DNA of 64,000 bases from Stichopus chloronotus (GCA_021234535.1 CM037840.1:1611801-1675800), one strand, 5' to 3'. Counted from the stretch's first letter, positions 27,001 to 39,790 are shown. Notes: generated by a model not told the origin, from the letters alone. Numbers and translations: made by a program.

Positions 27001-30000
27001 ATAATCTGAATATGACTGAGACTCTCTTTACTTCTTCCAAGATTTATATTTCCTATCAATTGCCTTCTGAACACACTAAGTCATCCTCTAAGGCTTGTGA
27101 ATTAACCTCCTCTTCTTCATCGGCACAAAATCATTAATAGAATTCCTGAAAATATTCTTAAGGAAAGACCACAGTCCTCAGCAGACTGATCTACAAAAAG
27201 TGAAACCCAATCAACCGTCTCCGAGTAAGTCCACATAGCCTTGTAATTACCATTCTTGTAATCTGGAATGGACATCTTAGTTTCATACTCATTGACATTA
27301 GTTGCCAAGTCAAAGGAAATACCAAAATGGTCTCTAGAAGGCATAAAAGCACCAACTGCCACATTATCAACTGCATCAGGTTTGTTAGTACAGCAAGTAC
27401 TACAGTAGATTGAGTACTGTATATTACCATAAACGTGTTGCAACATTTACATGTTGAGTAAGAAAACTTTCTCAATTGCACAAGATCAAGAAAGGTAATA
27501 TCAGCAGAATCTTTACATATTTAACTGATGCCTTCCTGTGATTCTTTTTGCTTTCAACATGTGGGACTCAGTACTGCTGTGTCAAACAGATGCTAAATAT
27601 TTGTGGTATCCTCCAAGCCCAGGATCTTCCGTAATTCTTAACTTAATAATCTATGGTTTCTACTTACCTGGAACTTATATACAGTATCCTGTGCCGCAGT
27701 TTGTAACTCACTGTATCGTAGCATGTAAGCTGGATGGTTTATGCTGAGTTCTGCCGTTTGGGAATTAAATCTTAGGGATGTAGGAGACAGTGAAAATTCA
27801 GTCCCAGATCTCACCAAGGTAACCAACTAATCTACTGTACATTAATATATCGCAGTATATCACAATTACCTTATTGTGTCACTGTTTCTCTGTTTCTGTT
27901 CTCAGAAGACTCTTTGTTCATCAAACAAGAATTTGTTGATGACGATGACATCACACCAGACAATGGATACGACCCTTTAACTATTTCAGGTACAGTAGGT
28001 CACAGTGTGCATACAGTAAAATCTACAGTATATTATTTGGACTGAGTCAGTACTGTGCTTGTATGTTACTGTAAATCTTCTGGTTTTATCTCTTTCTGTA
28101 TCTCTGGAAACAGTATTTTGAGACAAATTGTTGTATTCACGAAATATGGAACAGTCAGTAGTGATGGTACTGTAGTCTGTGATGGTGTGATGGTAGTTTG
28201 GAATCACTTTTGTTGATGAAGTTGCTTCTTATTTCAATTTTACCTTGACATGAGTATTGTAGATTTCTGTATTATTTGTAAGGGTATTGTACAGAAATAT
28301 TGTGAATATAGGTAGGCCTACAGTGTCACCTTAAAGTTTGTGGTCTTATGGTATTTATCTTACTTCAAACATTTTTAACTACTACATTAGAGATTTCCTC
28401 ACAACTTACAAGGAATAAAATTCTGGAGTACGCACTTTCATGAGAAATTTGTCGTACATCTATTAAATTGTACCTAGTCCCCTCAGGTGAGCAGAGAATA
28501 ACTAGAAAAATAAGAATACTGGATTTGGAATTTTAAAATCCAGCTGGAACCGGATTTGCTCGATTTACCCAAAACTTCCGGATTTGCTGGATTTGCCAAA
28601 TTTACAGTAGTCAAATGAAAGAAACACAACCATCTACTGTACTGTATGTGGGGTTTTGTCTATTTCTGTACTATGTAAGCAGAAATTTGTCATTCTTGTC
28701 GGTAATATAACTAGAAAGCCTACTGTGTAAATTTTTAACTTTTACTATTATAAGGCTATCTTGGTGATTTTCACACACATATACTGTGGAATTCTAACAA
28801 GAAAACATGCTTTTATTTATTCTTCCCTAAAATTGGCAGTCATTATCCAGTTTGCATGTACCATACATCACTTTGAAAAGGAGCAAATGCATTTCTTAAC
28901 CTTGGTGATATTCAAATAATGCAGCTTTTAAATTCATTGTAAAGACAGTGGTATGAAAGGTGGGGGTAACCATGGTAAGAGTAATGTAAGAGTCAGGTAT
29001 TTGTTGAGGAGCAATTTTATTGGTAGGAATCATCAAAGGACATTATCCAGTCGTCCAAGAACCACAATATAGACTACAGTACAGCGGTGCTACTGTGTCA
29101 TGTGAAGTTTTCTAACAAATTTTCTCCAAGCACCAGTCATTGGTATTGCACTGTATTTCATCAGTTTTGAATCCTTGATTTGTAAAGCTGATTTAGCAGA
29201 CAACCTATCAGTATGTCTCTTGGCTTTCTGGTTATTATTTTTTTTACTGTTTTCAGTTTACAGGGAAGTTACAGTACAACTCAAAGTTAACATGGTTTGG
29301 TAACATAAATTTGTCAGTTCTGTTACACTAACATGTATCGAAGAATTTATTTTATTTTATAACATGTAACTCATTGTAGTTTAGACATACTTTATGCATT
29401 GAAGCTTACAAAAGTACCACAGTAATTTGATCTACTCTGTTACGTGATGCTTGGTTTCTGAATGTTAAAATACTGTACAGTAAACTCACTATTTTTCAAG
29501 CCCTGTTTGACCCTCAGGTAAACATTTCAATTTGGTAAACTTTGGGTTGTTTCATTGGTAAACACTTTCAACTGTTTAACAAGGTATATCATTTCTAATT
29601 GTGAGTATAAATGTCATATCTATGCCCACAGTACGTAGCTCCCTTTTCTGAATCGGGGGTACGGGGGGGGGGGGGGGGCATAACACTGAAGCCCTTCAGC
29701 ATGTTGAACATTTGTATCAAGTAATAGAATCTCCATCATTACATAATAGTGCTATTATCCTAGTCAATGCATCTACTCAAGACTTGCAGCAAATTATATT
29801 TTAGGCTTTAGCATGCTGTAGGTCTTCAAATCCTACAAATCTGGGCGGATCTAAGCAAAAAATTCGGCCAGTTGCCAGATTTTGAAAAATCCTAATCCTT
29901 TGCAGGTCTAGTAAGAATGAATGACAATGTAATCAGGACTAAATCACATATTATTACTGAATCAGCATGTGATTGAGACTGTGGTACTGTAACTGTTATA

Positions 30001-33000
30001 CTCAGTCTCTTACTGATATGCAAATGACAGATCAAATGTCAGTGGAATTATGAGCCCTACAGAGATTATAGGACAGGAACTGAACTGAAGAGTTTATTTA
30101 AAGGAGACCATAACATATCATACAAGTGTCTTTATTCATAATAATAAATAATAATAATAATATTGGCATCTTATAAAGCGTAATCTGCCGAGGCCTCAAA
30201 GCGATGTACAATAAAAAGTAAAAACAGTTTATACAGAACCGATACAAAATCAAACACATTAAAAATGAAAACTATAAAAACAATAGAACTAAGAGCATAA
30301 ATAATGAAAAAAAAAGTAAAAGAATATGTAAATTAGAGGTAAACCCTCAAAATGGAAATGTGGACAGAAACGGGTGATATGGAAGGTAACAGTGGAACTC
30401 ATTTTATATGTTTACAGTTTCACACTTTGTTGCACTTTACAGATGAAAGAGAAAGAAATTTACAGAGAAAGGAATTTGATGACTGCACAGAAGATGGTTG
30501 TCGGTCTGAGCCTTCCATTGTATCATGTAAGTGTACAATCAAACTGTTGTACAGTACCTGTGCACTCATTTTAAGATTTCAGGGACCAACTTGTCAAGTC
30601 ATGTACAGCATTCTGTTGAGTATAATATTAGTTGTGCCAACTGTGCTATCTGTGCTGTAAGTACACCATATCAAGACCAAAATGCTGCTTGAATTTCAAA
30701 TTTGACAAGTTGGTAGTCCTGTTTTACTGAGCACATGATCTCCACTGATGCCACAAAGGTCAACTGTTTAGCTGAATTTAAAAGCTGTAGGTCATATTGT
30801 TAAAAGTTAGTCACCCAATTTGAAAGTAATTATCTTATGAGATTTTCATAGAAGGGAAATGCGTAGATAAAAGAGCTGACTTTGCTCAAAAGTTGCCGAG
30901 TGAAACCCTAAATGAAATGCTGTTCGAATTGAGTTTCTACATATCTATTACTGTTTCTGAGATATGGCTTCTCAAGAATTGATGAAAATGTAAGTATGAT
31001 GAAGTGGAGTATTGCACAGTGTCAGTATTTTTTGTTAGGCCTTTACTGTTCAGTATATATTAGATTTAAATTACTTTTTCATGTAAGTGATATCAATATT
31101 TGAATGGAAAAAATACATTCTTCCAAAATAAAATTCTTGAGACATGTTTTATTCTCAATTGTCCTCGGAATAAATCTTTGATAATATAAGTCTTCTCGTG
31201 TCCTACTCTGACGTCCCTACTGTAAGTCCCTCTCTTGACATCATAAATTTGCGTATTTACTCCTATGCTTATTCATGATGGAGTTGTAAAACAGGAATTT
31301 CCCTGTTCCTGGAATAAATGTCAGCAAGAGTGGAAGACCATTAATACCCAATAATGAATGAAATTTAGCAGTAAAGAACCAAAGGAGGCTGAGATTGTGC
31401 CATAGAGCTGCTTTTCAGAGCTTTCAAGGCCCCAAGGTTGCCCTGGACCTGGCTGAAGAGACTAAGTGATTCACGCTCATCATGGTTTAGCTCTCTATTA
31501 TCTCATTCCCATCTCTTTAGTCTCCTTGCCTTCTTTGTGATTTGGCTGATTGGTTCTAGTCTTCTCTAGAGTAGCGTTTCAGTTAAATTGTTCAGAACAG
31601 TTCATTTAATCAAAGGTCAGGCCAAAAATGAAGAAAAATCAAGATCCGCATTGCCTTTGGGGATCGTCAAAGCTCAGTTGAGATCAACGGTGGCACCATC
31701 ACCAATCTGTAGAAGGTGATCACAAAGGTCAAGTTATACTCAGCCTTTTGTGTAATGCATGAATGGAAAGATTTTAATGTAACGATATGCCAGAGTGTGA
31801 AAATCAAACCTGAGGTTTAGTTGGATATACTTTCCATTATGAGCTTATCAGAATCCTGTTGTTTTAAGTTAGATTTAGCTTAAAGGTCATGTGGTAATTA
31901 GTGAGGACTAAAATGTAATAAAAAGTGATATTTTCTCAATGTTAAAACTGAAAACATATTTCAATTTGCTTTCCATCATTCAGTCAAAGTAACCATCAAG
32001 ACAGAAGAACCTGATGAAGATGTTCACTTGGATGCAGATACCTCCCTAGCAACAGGTATAGTATCTATGTAATGTGTATCACAGAGATCTACTTCTGAAA
32101 GTTTGTGATGCTCACATTACATCATGAGACTAACCAGTGTTCAAGGTAGAATTTGAAAACTTCCATCTCAGGAATGTAACGGCATTTATGAGTTTCCTCA
32201 TAGATCTCAGAGAGAGAGAAAATTTCATTTTTTCCCATATAAATGTGAAACATTCATTATGTAGCATGCACTGTCCTTCACAATGTCATCATTGCTTTCA
32301 CTTTCTGCTTGAGAATAATATACAGTATTATACACAAGAGTGTATGTGTGTACCAGTATTAGGGAAGGAACTCATATACAATAAAAACAATGGCCTAATT
32401 TTAAGGTAATAAATTTTGTAAGTAAAGATAGGCCATTTGGTTTGGAAAACCTAGTTCCTTATGTAAATATGTTGGGGTCGCTTGGCCAGATTTTACACTG
32501 CAGTTGTTGGTATCAACCCCAGAGAGTTCCAATTTTCCAAAGCACGTCTATCTCCTTCCCCGGCCTGTCTTAACCTCCTCCTTGTGCATAGCAATCATTG
32601 TTTAATTGCTAAATGTCCTAATGAGCATACAAGGACTACATATGTTATCAAACACTCTGCCCCTTTGTATGCTTTGTAGTGTGAGTTGCATTGCGTCTTT
32701 TGGATTAGCTGTCAATCAAAGAGCAGAACCACTTGAGATTTTACTCTCCCCTTACGCAAAATGAAATATGGGGTTGTGAGTGACACTCTTCAGGAATAAA
32801 TTGAAAGATGCATTTCAGTCTTTTTTTCTGCAAAGTTTCATTGTATCGTGTGAAGGTCAAAGTTATTTGGATCAATTGGCCAGCTTTAAAGTGTAGATCG
32901 TTTCATTTTTAATAGTAAAGGGAATGGTGTATTATCCTCATTTGTCATTATGGAGAAGATAACAGTTATGAAGAAGCATTGTTTAACGGTGCCATTATGG

Positions 33001-35165
33001 AGAAAACATATACAGAGAGGAAATACAGCTGGTGCTTTATATTCTACTAATGGTGTAGTGAAGAAATTGCATACCTTAAACCATGCAACAGTTTGGGAGG
33101 GTTTTCACTGGCAGTTTGAAAAAGTGTTCAGAAATCAATGAGGTAGTTTATGAAAAGAAAGTTCTTATCAAAAGTATTTCACATGAAATGACTGTAGCAC
33201 AGGAAGTTACTCAAAATCTTTTGCTGCCTAAAGTCATGTAAGTTGTCAGTGTCAACACTGTCAAGAAGCCAGAAGTACTGTACGTATCATTATTCTGGTT
33301 TTAACTTCCTATCAGGAATTGACAGAGAATCCATCTCATGTGTTCAAGAGCACCAACAGGTCAGAGAAGAAGAATCAGAATGGAGCGAACCAGAAATCAG
33401 TTTTGAGGTATATGCAGCCATCGATGACAGAGCATCTTCAGAGAATGTCGACTTACTGGAAAGACCAAATGTGGAATGTTTGGATCCTGGAAGAGATGAC
33501 ACTCAAGAGGAAAGCAGAGAGCAAATTATTAGACCTAGTACACATACCAATTCTTTCAAAGCAGTAGATGGGAATACACTGGGGAGATTCATTCCATGTA
33601 TTTATTGTGAGAAAAGATCAAAATCCAAACAAGATGAGAAAACTCATGAAAGTGGACTTTCAGGAGAGAGCACCATTCAATGCAGTTGTGAGAAAAGTTA
33701 CAGCCCTAAAACATCATTACTACATCATGCAAAACTAAGTACAGGAGAGAAACCATTTCAGTGTAGCTACTGTGAGAAAAGGTTCATAGCAAAACAGAAG
33801 CTAACTATACATGAATGTAAACACACAGGAGAGAAACCACATCAGTGTAGTTACTGTGAGAAAAGGTTCTCATTTATTTCAACAGCAAAAATCCATGAAC
33901 GCATTCATACAGGTGAGAGACCTTATCCGTGTAATTATTGTGAGAAAAGATTTATTGTTAAAACACAATTAATGTATCATGAAAGAATACATACAGGATA
34001 TAGACCATTTCAGTGTGGTCATTGTGAGGAAAAATTTGAAAGAAAACGGGATTTAAAGCAACATGAAAGTACACACTCTGAAGAGCCACCTTTTCAGTGT
34101 AGGTGTTGTGAGAAAAGATTCAGAAGAAAACATGGGTTAAGACAACATGAACGTATACATATTGAGGAGAGACCTTTTCAGTGTGGGTTTTGTAAGAAAA
34201 AATTCAACACTAAAACATGTTTAGTACAACATGAGAGAATACACACTGGAGAGAAACCATTCCAGTGTAGTTATTGTGAGAAAAAATTCATAGCAAGAGG
34301 GACACTGACAATGCACGAGCGTACACATACAGGAGAGAAACCTTTTCAGTGTAGTTATTGTGAGAAAAGGTTCCCATGTAGTTCAAAAGCAAAAATCCAC
34401 GAACGCATTCATACAGGAGAGAGACCTTTTCCGTGTAATAACTGTGAGAAAACATTCATTACCAAAGGACATTTAATATATCATGAAAGAACACACACAG
34501 GAGAGAGACCGTTTGAGTGTAGTTATTGTGTGAAAAGATTCAAAAGAAAACATGAGTTGAAGAAACATGAACGCATACATACAAGAGAGAAGGTTTTTCA
34601 TTGTAGTAATTGTGAGAAAAAATTCAATGCTAAACTATCTTTATCACACCATGAAAGAGTACATACTGGTAAGGATTCTTATCAGTGTAGGTTTTGTGAG
34701 AAAATATTCAATGGTAAACAAGACTTAGTAGAGCATGAAACAGTACATGCAGGAGAGAGGCCATTTCAGTGTAACTCTTGTGAGAAGACGTTCAAAACAA
34801 AAAATTGTTTGAAAAGTCATGAGGCAGTACATATTGGACATCAGTGTAGTTATTGTGAGAAAAAATTTGTAGCAAAAGAGATGCTTACAATACATGAAAG
34901 CACACATATAGGAGAGAGACCATTTCAGTGTAGTTATTGTGAAAAAAGATTTGTGGCAAAAGAGACCCTGACGGTCCATGAACGCATACATACAGGAGAG
35001 AAACCTTTTCAGTGTAGCTACTGTGAAGAAAGATTTATAGCAACACAGGCATTGACTCTGCATGAACGTGTACACGCTGGAGAGAAACCGTATCAATGTA
35101 GTTATTGTGAGAAAAGATTCATAGCAAAGAAAGGGCTGACAATACATGAACGGATACATACATGA
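24071..35165 (+). CDS. Gene A: 17-finger C2H2 zinc-finger protein with acidic SUMO-motif-like N-terminus (5 exons)
   Basis: Exons are 24071-24104, 27906-27989, 30443-30526, 31984-32055 and 33316-35165. All internal junctions are phase 1, and the sum is 2124 nt: 707 residues plus a stop. The short first exon (MFASTSSHPLR) has a close relative at gene B. Exons 2 and 4 encode acidic modules with FIKQEF and IKTEEPDED, both psi-K-x-E; the second matches the negatively charged extended SUMO motif. The last exon starts with an acidic linker (DRESISC ... QEESREQ). Two degenerate finger-like segments follow, then 17 C-x2-C-x12-H-x3-H fingers joined mostly by TGEKP/TGERP linkers, so nuclear DNA binding is likely. 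The linker before finger 14 is shortened. Fingers 1-6 and 7-11 look like a duplicated block. Translation ends just after the last histidine's HT, and finger remnants continue past the stop. The last exon is certain; exon 1 is the least certain part. Confidence 0.75.
25266..27530 (-). pseudogene. Dead non-LTR retrotransposon (CR1/L2-like endonuclease-RT) in gene A intron 1
   Basis: On the minus strand the pieces are, in order, an endonuclease C-terminal part near 27117-27446 (LTNKPDAVDNV in mixed frames, then SRDHFGI, equivalent to the SDH motif); the start of RT at 26576-26812 (GLKCGKSSGADSIG); RT fingers and palm at 26099-26407 (HGFTSGWSC, then IVYLDFQRAFDNVPR, motif A); SGVPRFGSVLF and the C-box at 25951-26160; and the thumb/C-terminal region at 25266-25688 (PVLEYCSPAWN). 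Frames shift several times. The C-box reads FGGD where FADD is expected, so one catalytic Asp is lost. A 13-base poly(G) tract (25344-25356) interrupts the 3' part. Clade assignment (CR1/L2 group) is from motif style only. Confidence 0.85.
29663..29678 (+). repeat. Poly(G) tract of 16 in gene A intron 2
   Basis: This is the last of a series of long G tracts on the plus strand between 7 and 30 kb. The series includes 15089-15098, 16747-16760, 19343-19357, 20199-20214 and 25344-25356. Confidence 0.9.
30134..30260. repeat. (ATA)n-headed short interspersed repeat
   Basis: An ATA/ATAA run is followed by TTATAAAGCGTAATCTGCCG and AAAGCGATGTACAATAAAA. A similar arrangement, (ATA)n then TTATAATG ... 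CATAGCACTTTACAAA, occurs at 63455-63530, suggesting a small non-autonomous family. Confidence 0.5.
32056..32290 (+). repeat. Conserved intron flank of cassette exon B, copy 1
   Basis: The intron after exon 31984-32055 aligns with the introns after the paralogous exons at 49884-50100 and 54000-54210 (shared GTATCT, ATGTAATGTGTAT, CATCATGAGACT and TCTCAGAGA-like phrases). It ends with a single copy of the sequence that becomes the 30-bp minisatellite in the third copy (ATTATGTAGCATGCACTGTC, about 32256-32276). Confidence 0.7.
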
Positions 35166-35400
35166 GAGAGGTGGAAATACGAGGATACTTACAGCGAAGA
35201 GACATTTTTGTGCAACTCTTGCGAGAAAAGATTCAGTGCTAAGAAGTAATTATGTCACGAAAGAAAATACACAGTAGAGGAGCCATTTCAACATTGTGAG
35301 AAAAGTTTTTTTCTTTTTTAATTGAAGGTGGATCTGATGTGACATGAATGCATGCATGTAGAAGAGAGAGATGTTCAATGTAGTTCAGGGAAACCTCAGA
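35166..35400 (+). pseudogene. Zinc-finger remnants beyond the gene A stop
   Basis: After the stop, pieces of at least two more fingers are readable in shifted frames: TTTTTGTGCAACTCTTGCG equals F-C-N-S-C, then GAGAAAAGATTCAGTGC equals EKRFSA, and later a GAGAAAAG piece. In-frame stops and indels disable them. The ancestral array was longer. Confidence 0.7.
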
Positions 35401-35544
35401 AATCTAACATAAGATCATCTTAGGTCCACAAAACTTAACACTGCTTCTCATTATGCAGCCTGCATCTCCCAAATGCTTGAGTGCACACAGCTTCTACATG
35501 GGCTCTGTGATGCCAGGTAATATGTGCACTGGCAGGCAATCCTC

Positions 35545-35700
35545 ACATGATATCATACATGTTTATCCCTTCTCAAGAGGAACATACTCTAAACATTATG
35601 GTATATCTGGGTATCATGTGGTGTTCTATCATGTAGAAAAGGTTTTCTGGAGGCATGATTTTAGCAAATTATGTGTATGTTTTGAGGAATAGGTGGCACT
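35545..35700 (+). repeat. Dispersed hairpin-forming repeat, copy downstream of gene A
   Basis: Partner of 3205-3360, same orientation, about three quarters similar by eye. The right arm of the internal inverted repeat is degraded here. Confidence 0.6.
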
Positions 35701-36065
35701 GGAGCATGACTGATTACTGTCCAATTGCTGTCGTTATTACAATGGGTAGCAACAACTCACTCTGAAATGATCGTGGATTAGATTTGTGAGGCAGCCCTTA
35801 TGTCAGATGACCCTTAACACTCATACAGGTGAGGACAGGTGAGGATACATAAGGAAGGACTAATATTTAAAGAAACATTGAAGAAGACTCAACATTGCAG
35901 TACTGTTGACAAAATGGTCATTTTGAAAGTAAAATTAAAATATCAGATTGAACTTTACTGTAATCGAGAGAAAACATTTATTTTCATGGGAGCTTAAAAG
36001 CTGTTGAATAGGCATACATTTAACTTCCTTTTCAATGGATTAATTGAAAATTGTGTGACAAAAAA

Positions 36066-36080
36066 AATAAATAAAATAAA
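36066..36080 (+). promoter_or_regulatory. Candidate polyadenylation signals for gene A
   Basis: Overlapping AATAAA hexamers occur about 900 bases after the gene A stop in AAATAAATAAAATAAAG. This would give a 3' UTR of about 0.9 kb. It could equally be a chance A-rich stretch. Confidence 0.4.
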
Positions 36081-36735
36081 GAAGTACTTTGTAAGCATTA
36101 AATATCTTACTGGAAAGAAGTAGCATCAATGTAAAAGTATGAAGAATAGAATGCAAAGGACCTCAAAATTATTTTGAGTTTTATGAGAATGATATTTTGG
36201 TCAACTGGAGGCTTACATGTTTAATAATCCTGATGTAAAATGGCATTAAAATGTTAGGATTAAGATGGAGGAAATTACACGCAAATCCAATTGAATGATT
36301 TCTTTTTTTTTTCACTTTTACTGTATTTTTATGCCATAGTTACAAATTATACTATATATATTCAACTTAGTTTTTACCCAGCTGTAATTTTGCAATTTTT
36401 AAACTTTGAGTGTTAATAATTACTATACAGTAGACTTGATGTGGTGTTTGCTTTCACTCACTGGGAGTCATTTAACTGCACCAGGAAGCCACATACTGTA
36501 TAAAACAATTAAAGTTCAATCCCTGTATCAAGTTAGGATTGTTTATCATAAACCATCATGTGATGAGGTCAGTATTAGTGAATGGCTATTCGCCCAAACA
36601 AATGTGCAAATTGAACAAATTATACACACAAACCAGATTTCAGGTTAAATAAAGTTACTGCTTTGCCTCCTGCAGTCAAGAGAAACATACTTAATATATA
36701 TTACACAATATTTCACCTTGATGAGGTTCAATGTT

Positions 36736-36901
36736 TTAAATGGTATGGCTGTCATATATTAGATGCTATGGCCTTCATACATTAAATGGTATGGCCATCA
36801 TATACAGTATTAAATGGTATGGCCTTCATACAGTAAAAGGTATGGCCTTCATATATTGAATGGTATGGCCTTCATATATTAAATGGTATGGCCATTGTAT
36901 A
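36736..36901. repeat. ~22 bp minisatellite (TTAAATGGTATGGCC unit)
   Basis: About seven to eight units of the form TTAAATGGTATGGCCTTCAT plus ATA follow one another, with single-base differences and one 27-base unit containing ACAGTA. Confidence 0.85.
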
Positions 36902-37074
36902 CTAAGATTATTTCTGATAGTTCTCTGGATGGATAATTCTCTTGAATCAACTAATTCTTAACTGGTCATCGTTTTTCCTGTCATCCTCATTAAGTGCATA
37001 CCAAACAAACCAATAGAATAATTCTCATTAATATATTAGTACTTCTTTATAAAGTTACCATCATTAAAGGGAAA

Positions 37075-37395
37075 TAGGGTGTTTGTTTTACAGAAAACAC
37101 CCATATTATTAAAACCAATGTTTGTGGATGCAGAAGGATAGATTATTCAAAGTAAGAAAGGACAGTAGCCTTTTTTTCAGGAAATAAGTTTCTCACAGAT
37201 AGAAACTCAGTTATTAGTTGCTCAGCACTAATTTGTTCACCCAAACTTTTCAAAATTCAAATGATGCATCTTCCGTTACTCATCACATGCATAATGTTTT
37301 GAGGAGATGAAGCTTTTGTCAGGTGTTTACTGATGAGACGTGATGGTTTAACAATGACTAAAACTATTTCTTTTGCAAGTCATGTTGGTGTCTTC
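37075..37395 (+). repeat. Dispersed ~320 bp repeat downstream of gene A
   Basis: Partner of 1070-1395 in intron 1 of EF-hand gene 1, same orientation. No coding capacity. Confidence 0.6.
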
Positions 37396-38144
37396 TAAAC
37401 GCCCTATTTCCCTTTAAGTGAGGGAAGGATTGTTAACATCAGACATGAATTTTCCGTATGCAGTTTGGCCTAATAAATGCGATACCAATGAATGTGTTGA
37501 CTTTTCCCTTCTTCTAAGCTGTAATTTCTATGTCAGTTTTACATTAATGTATCCTTGTATCAGATATTATTACTCACAATCCCCTATGTATACAGTTTTG
37601 TAGTAAAGGGTACATTGGATACAGTGCACACATATGCTTTGGAAATATGGGGAGAAGAAGGGGTTCAATTAAGTCCTCTTGGTAACATTTAACCTATCCT
37701 TTCTTTCTCCTCTGCTGTTCCCTCTCAACTTACAGACATTACTGCAGAAAGTGTGCTGTCTATTTTTACAGATTGGTGCTTATGAATTCTCTATATACCC
37801 TCTGGGTGAACTGTGTTTGGTTTCCCGACAAAATGGAAATCTCAGGAGTTGCTCTTATCGGAGCCGCAAAAAACTTCATACGTACCATGGATTTTAAAGT
37901 TGGAAGTGACTTTTATGGTCATTCCAAAATTCAGTCTCCAGAGACTGCAAAATGCATATGGTTTATCTTGCCCTAATGTGTGCAATGTATGCCATAGATT
38001 AGCTGTACGTTAAGTCAAAGATAATTTGTTTTTCTGTTTCTAGTATTATTGTAGGTCTACACATATTGTACAACTTGCAGGTTTAAAGAACTGAAGTAAT
38101 ACATTTAGTCAAACAAGGATTTCCTTCGTGTTTAATTGATTTTT

Positions 38145-39790
38145 AGCTCAAACCAGCTCAAAGAGCTGTTTGAGCTATTGTGATCCGCCACCGTCACTAT
38201 GTCTATCTGTCTGTCTATCTATCAGTCTATCTGTCTGTCTGTCTACCTGTCTATCTATCTGTCTATCTATCTGTCTGTCTATCTATGTCTATCTGTCTAT
38301 CTATCTGTCTACCACATCTGTCCACACTGTCTGTCTGTCTGTCTGTCCACACTGTCTGTCAATCTGTCTGTCCACACTGTCTGTCAATCTGTCTGTCCAC
38401 ACTGTCTGTCCACACTGTCTGTCTATCTGTCTGTCTGTATATCTGTCTGTCAATCTGTCTGTCTGTCCACAATTTGTTCCACATGCTTTTATTCCGGCAT
38501 GCTTTCACGGATATGCCTGAAACTTAGACACAATGTCTGTTGGGTGCTGGACCATTTAGGGTGTTCAGGAATTTTTGGTCCAAGGTCCCATGTGGGCCCT
38601 TTGGCCCATTTTATGAAATTCTACAAAATGCTTCTCCTACAGATTATATTGTACAATGTTGATGGTTTGTCGCAATGATGCTCAGTTATTGGTCCCTTCG
38701 GGGTGTTCAGGAATTTTTGGTCCAAGGTTCCATGTGAGCCCAATGGCCCATTATGTGAAATTCTGTTTCAAATGTTGCTTCTCACACATGTATCCATGGA
38801 TTTATATTTAACTTGAACACAATTATTCCTGGGTGGTGCTTCATCTGGGGTGTACAAAAAAGTTTCAGTTTAAGGTCCCATGTGGACCCTATAGTCCATT
38901 TTAAGAAATTCTACAAAATGCTCCTCCTACAGATTATATTGTACAATGTTGATGGTTTGTCACAATGATGCTCAGTTATTGGTCCCTTCAGTGTGTTCAG
39001 GAATTGAAAGTCCAAGACCCCCATGTGGGCCCAATGGCCCATTTTATGGAATTCTGCAAATTGCCTCTTTCTACTGTTAAAGGGCCCCTTTTAACCTCTC
39101 ATACACATCTCAAATATCCCTAGCGTGCATGAATGATAATTGAGTAATTGGACAGTGTCAGTTGGTATGCGAACGGAAACTCTGTATTGCCCTCAGTATG
39201 TTGACCAGTATTTGGACGTAATGGGGCACTTTGAGTTGTTTCATGAACTTCAGTTAGTCTTCACAAAACATATCACTTTTGTGTCAATTTTCTAGGGACT
39301 GATGAATATTCAACTAAGAGGACCCCATTATGAGTCACATGTAAATTACCACTAATGAGTGAGTAGCTAATGATTTAAATTGGTTTTAGAAAACTTGTGA
39401 CCATTCACTTTTCCACATTAGTACAAATTCATATACCCACAGCCAGTACAAACCATAAAGGAAAATTAGTATAAATTGAGAGTTTCCATAATTATGGGAT
39501 GTTAATTGTGATGCTAATTATAAGCATTGTTATTTGGTAGTACCCATCAAAATTTTCACAACTTTAATTTATTGACAAAGATCAAACTTCTGCACTGTTG
39601 GGGCTCTACTTTATGAAATTCTGAAAATTGTGCAGTCCTACAGATTCTCTTGTACAGTATTGATGATTTGGTATAATGATACTCAGTGGTACCTATAATT
39701 TGACATAATGATACAAATGGTACATTCAGGATGTTGCGGTATGAGCTTCTGCACCAATTGGTGCTCTAGTTTTTTTTTTTTTTTTTCTGT
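38145..39790 (+). repeat. Composite interspersed repeat with internal ~290 bp units
   Basis: It starts with a near-perfect hairpin (38145-38176, AGCTCAAAC/CAGCT arms), continues into a TCTG/TCTA microsatellite, then carries several related units with GGTGTTCAGGAATTTTTGG and CCATGTGGGCCC. The phrase CCTACAGATTATATTGTACA recurs at about 38638 and 38928, and a diverged form near 39638. It ends in a palindrome (CACCAATTGGTG) followed by a 17-base T run near 39771-39786. The layout suggests a non-autonomous mobile element; the family is not recognised. Confidence 0.6.
38199..38470 (+). repeat. (TCTG/TCTA)n microsatellite
   Basis: TCTG, TCTA and TCAA tetranucleotides are interspersed with six TCCACACTGTC-like blocks. 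Three frames are open across it only because the unit has no stop; the resulting Leu/Ser/Val/Cys peptides are not evidence of a gene. Confidence 0.95.

Noticed and set aside
33243..33315. Start of the zinc-finger protein at the upstream end of the open frame
   Set aside because: A TTCCTATCAG acceptor at 33315 with phase 1 matches the upstream exons and the paralogous acceptor TTCTTGTCAG at 51127, so the frame before 33316 is intron.
34725..35159. Minus-strand protein opposite the zinc fingers
   Set aside because: It is the antisense of a strongly supported finger array; its periodicity mirrors the finger repeat.
38170..38678. Three overlapping Leu/Ser/Cys-rich proteins
   Set aside because: They are the three frames of a TCTG/TCTA microsatellite.
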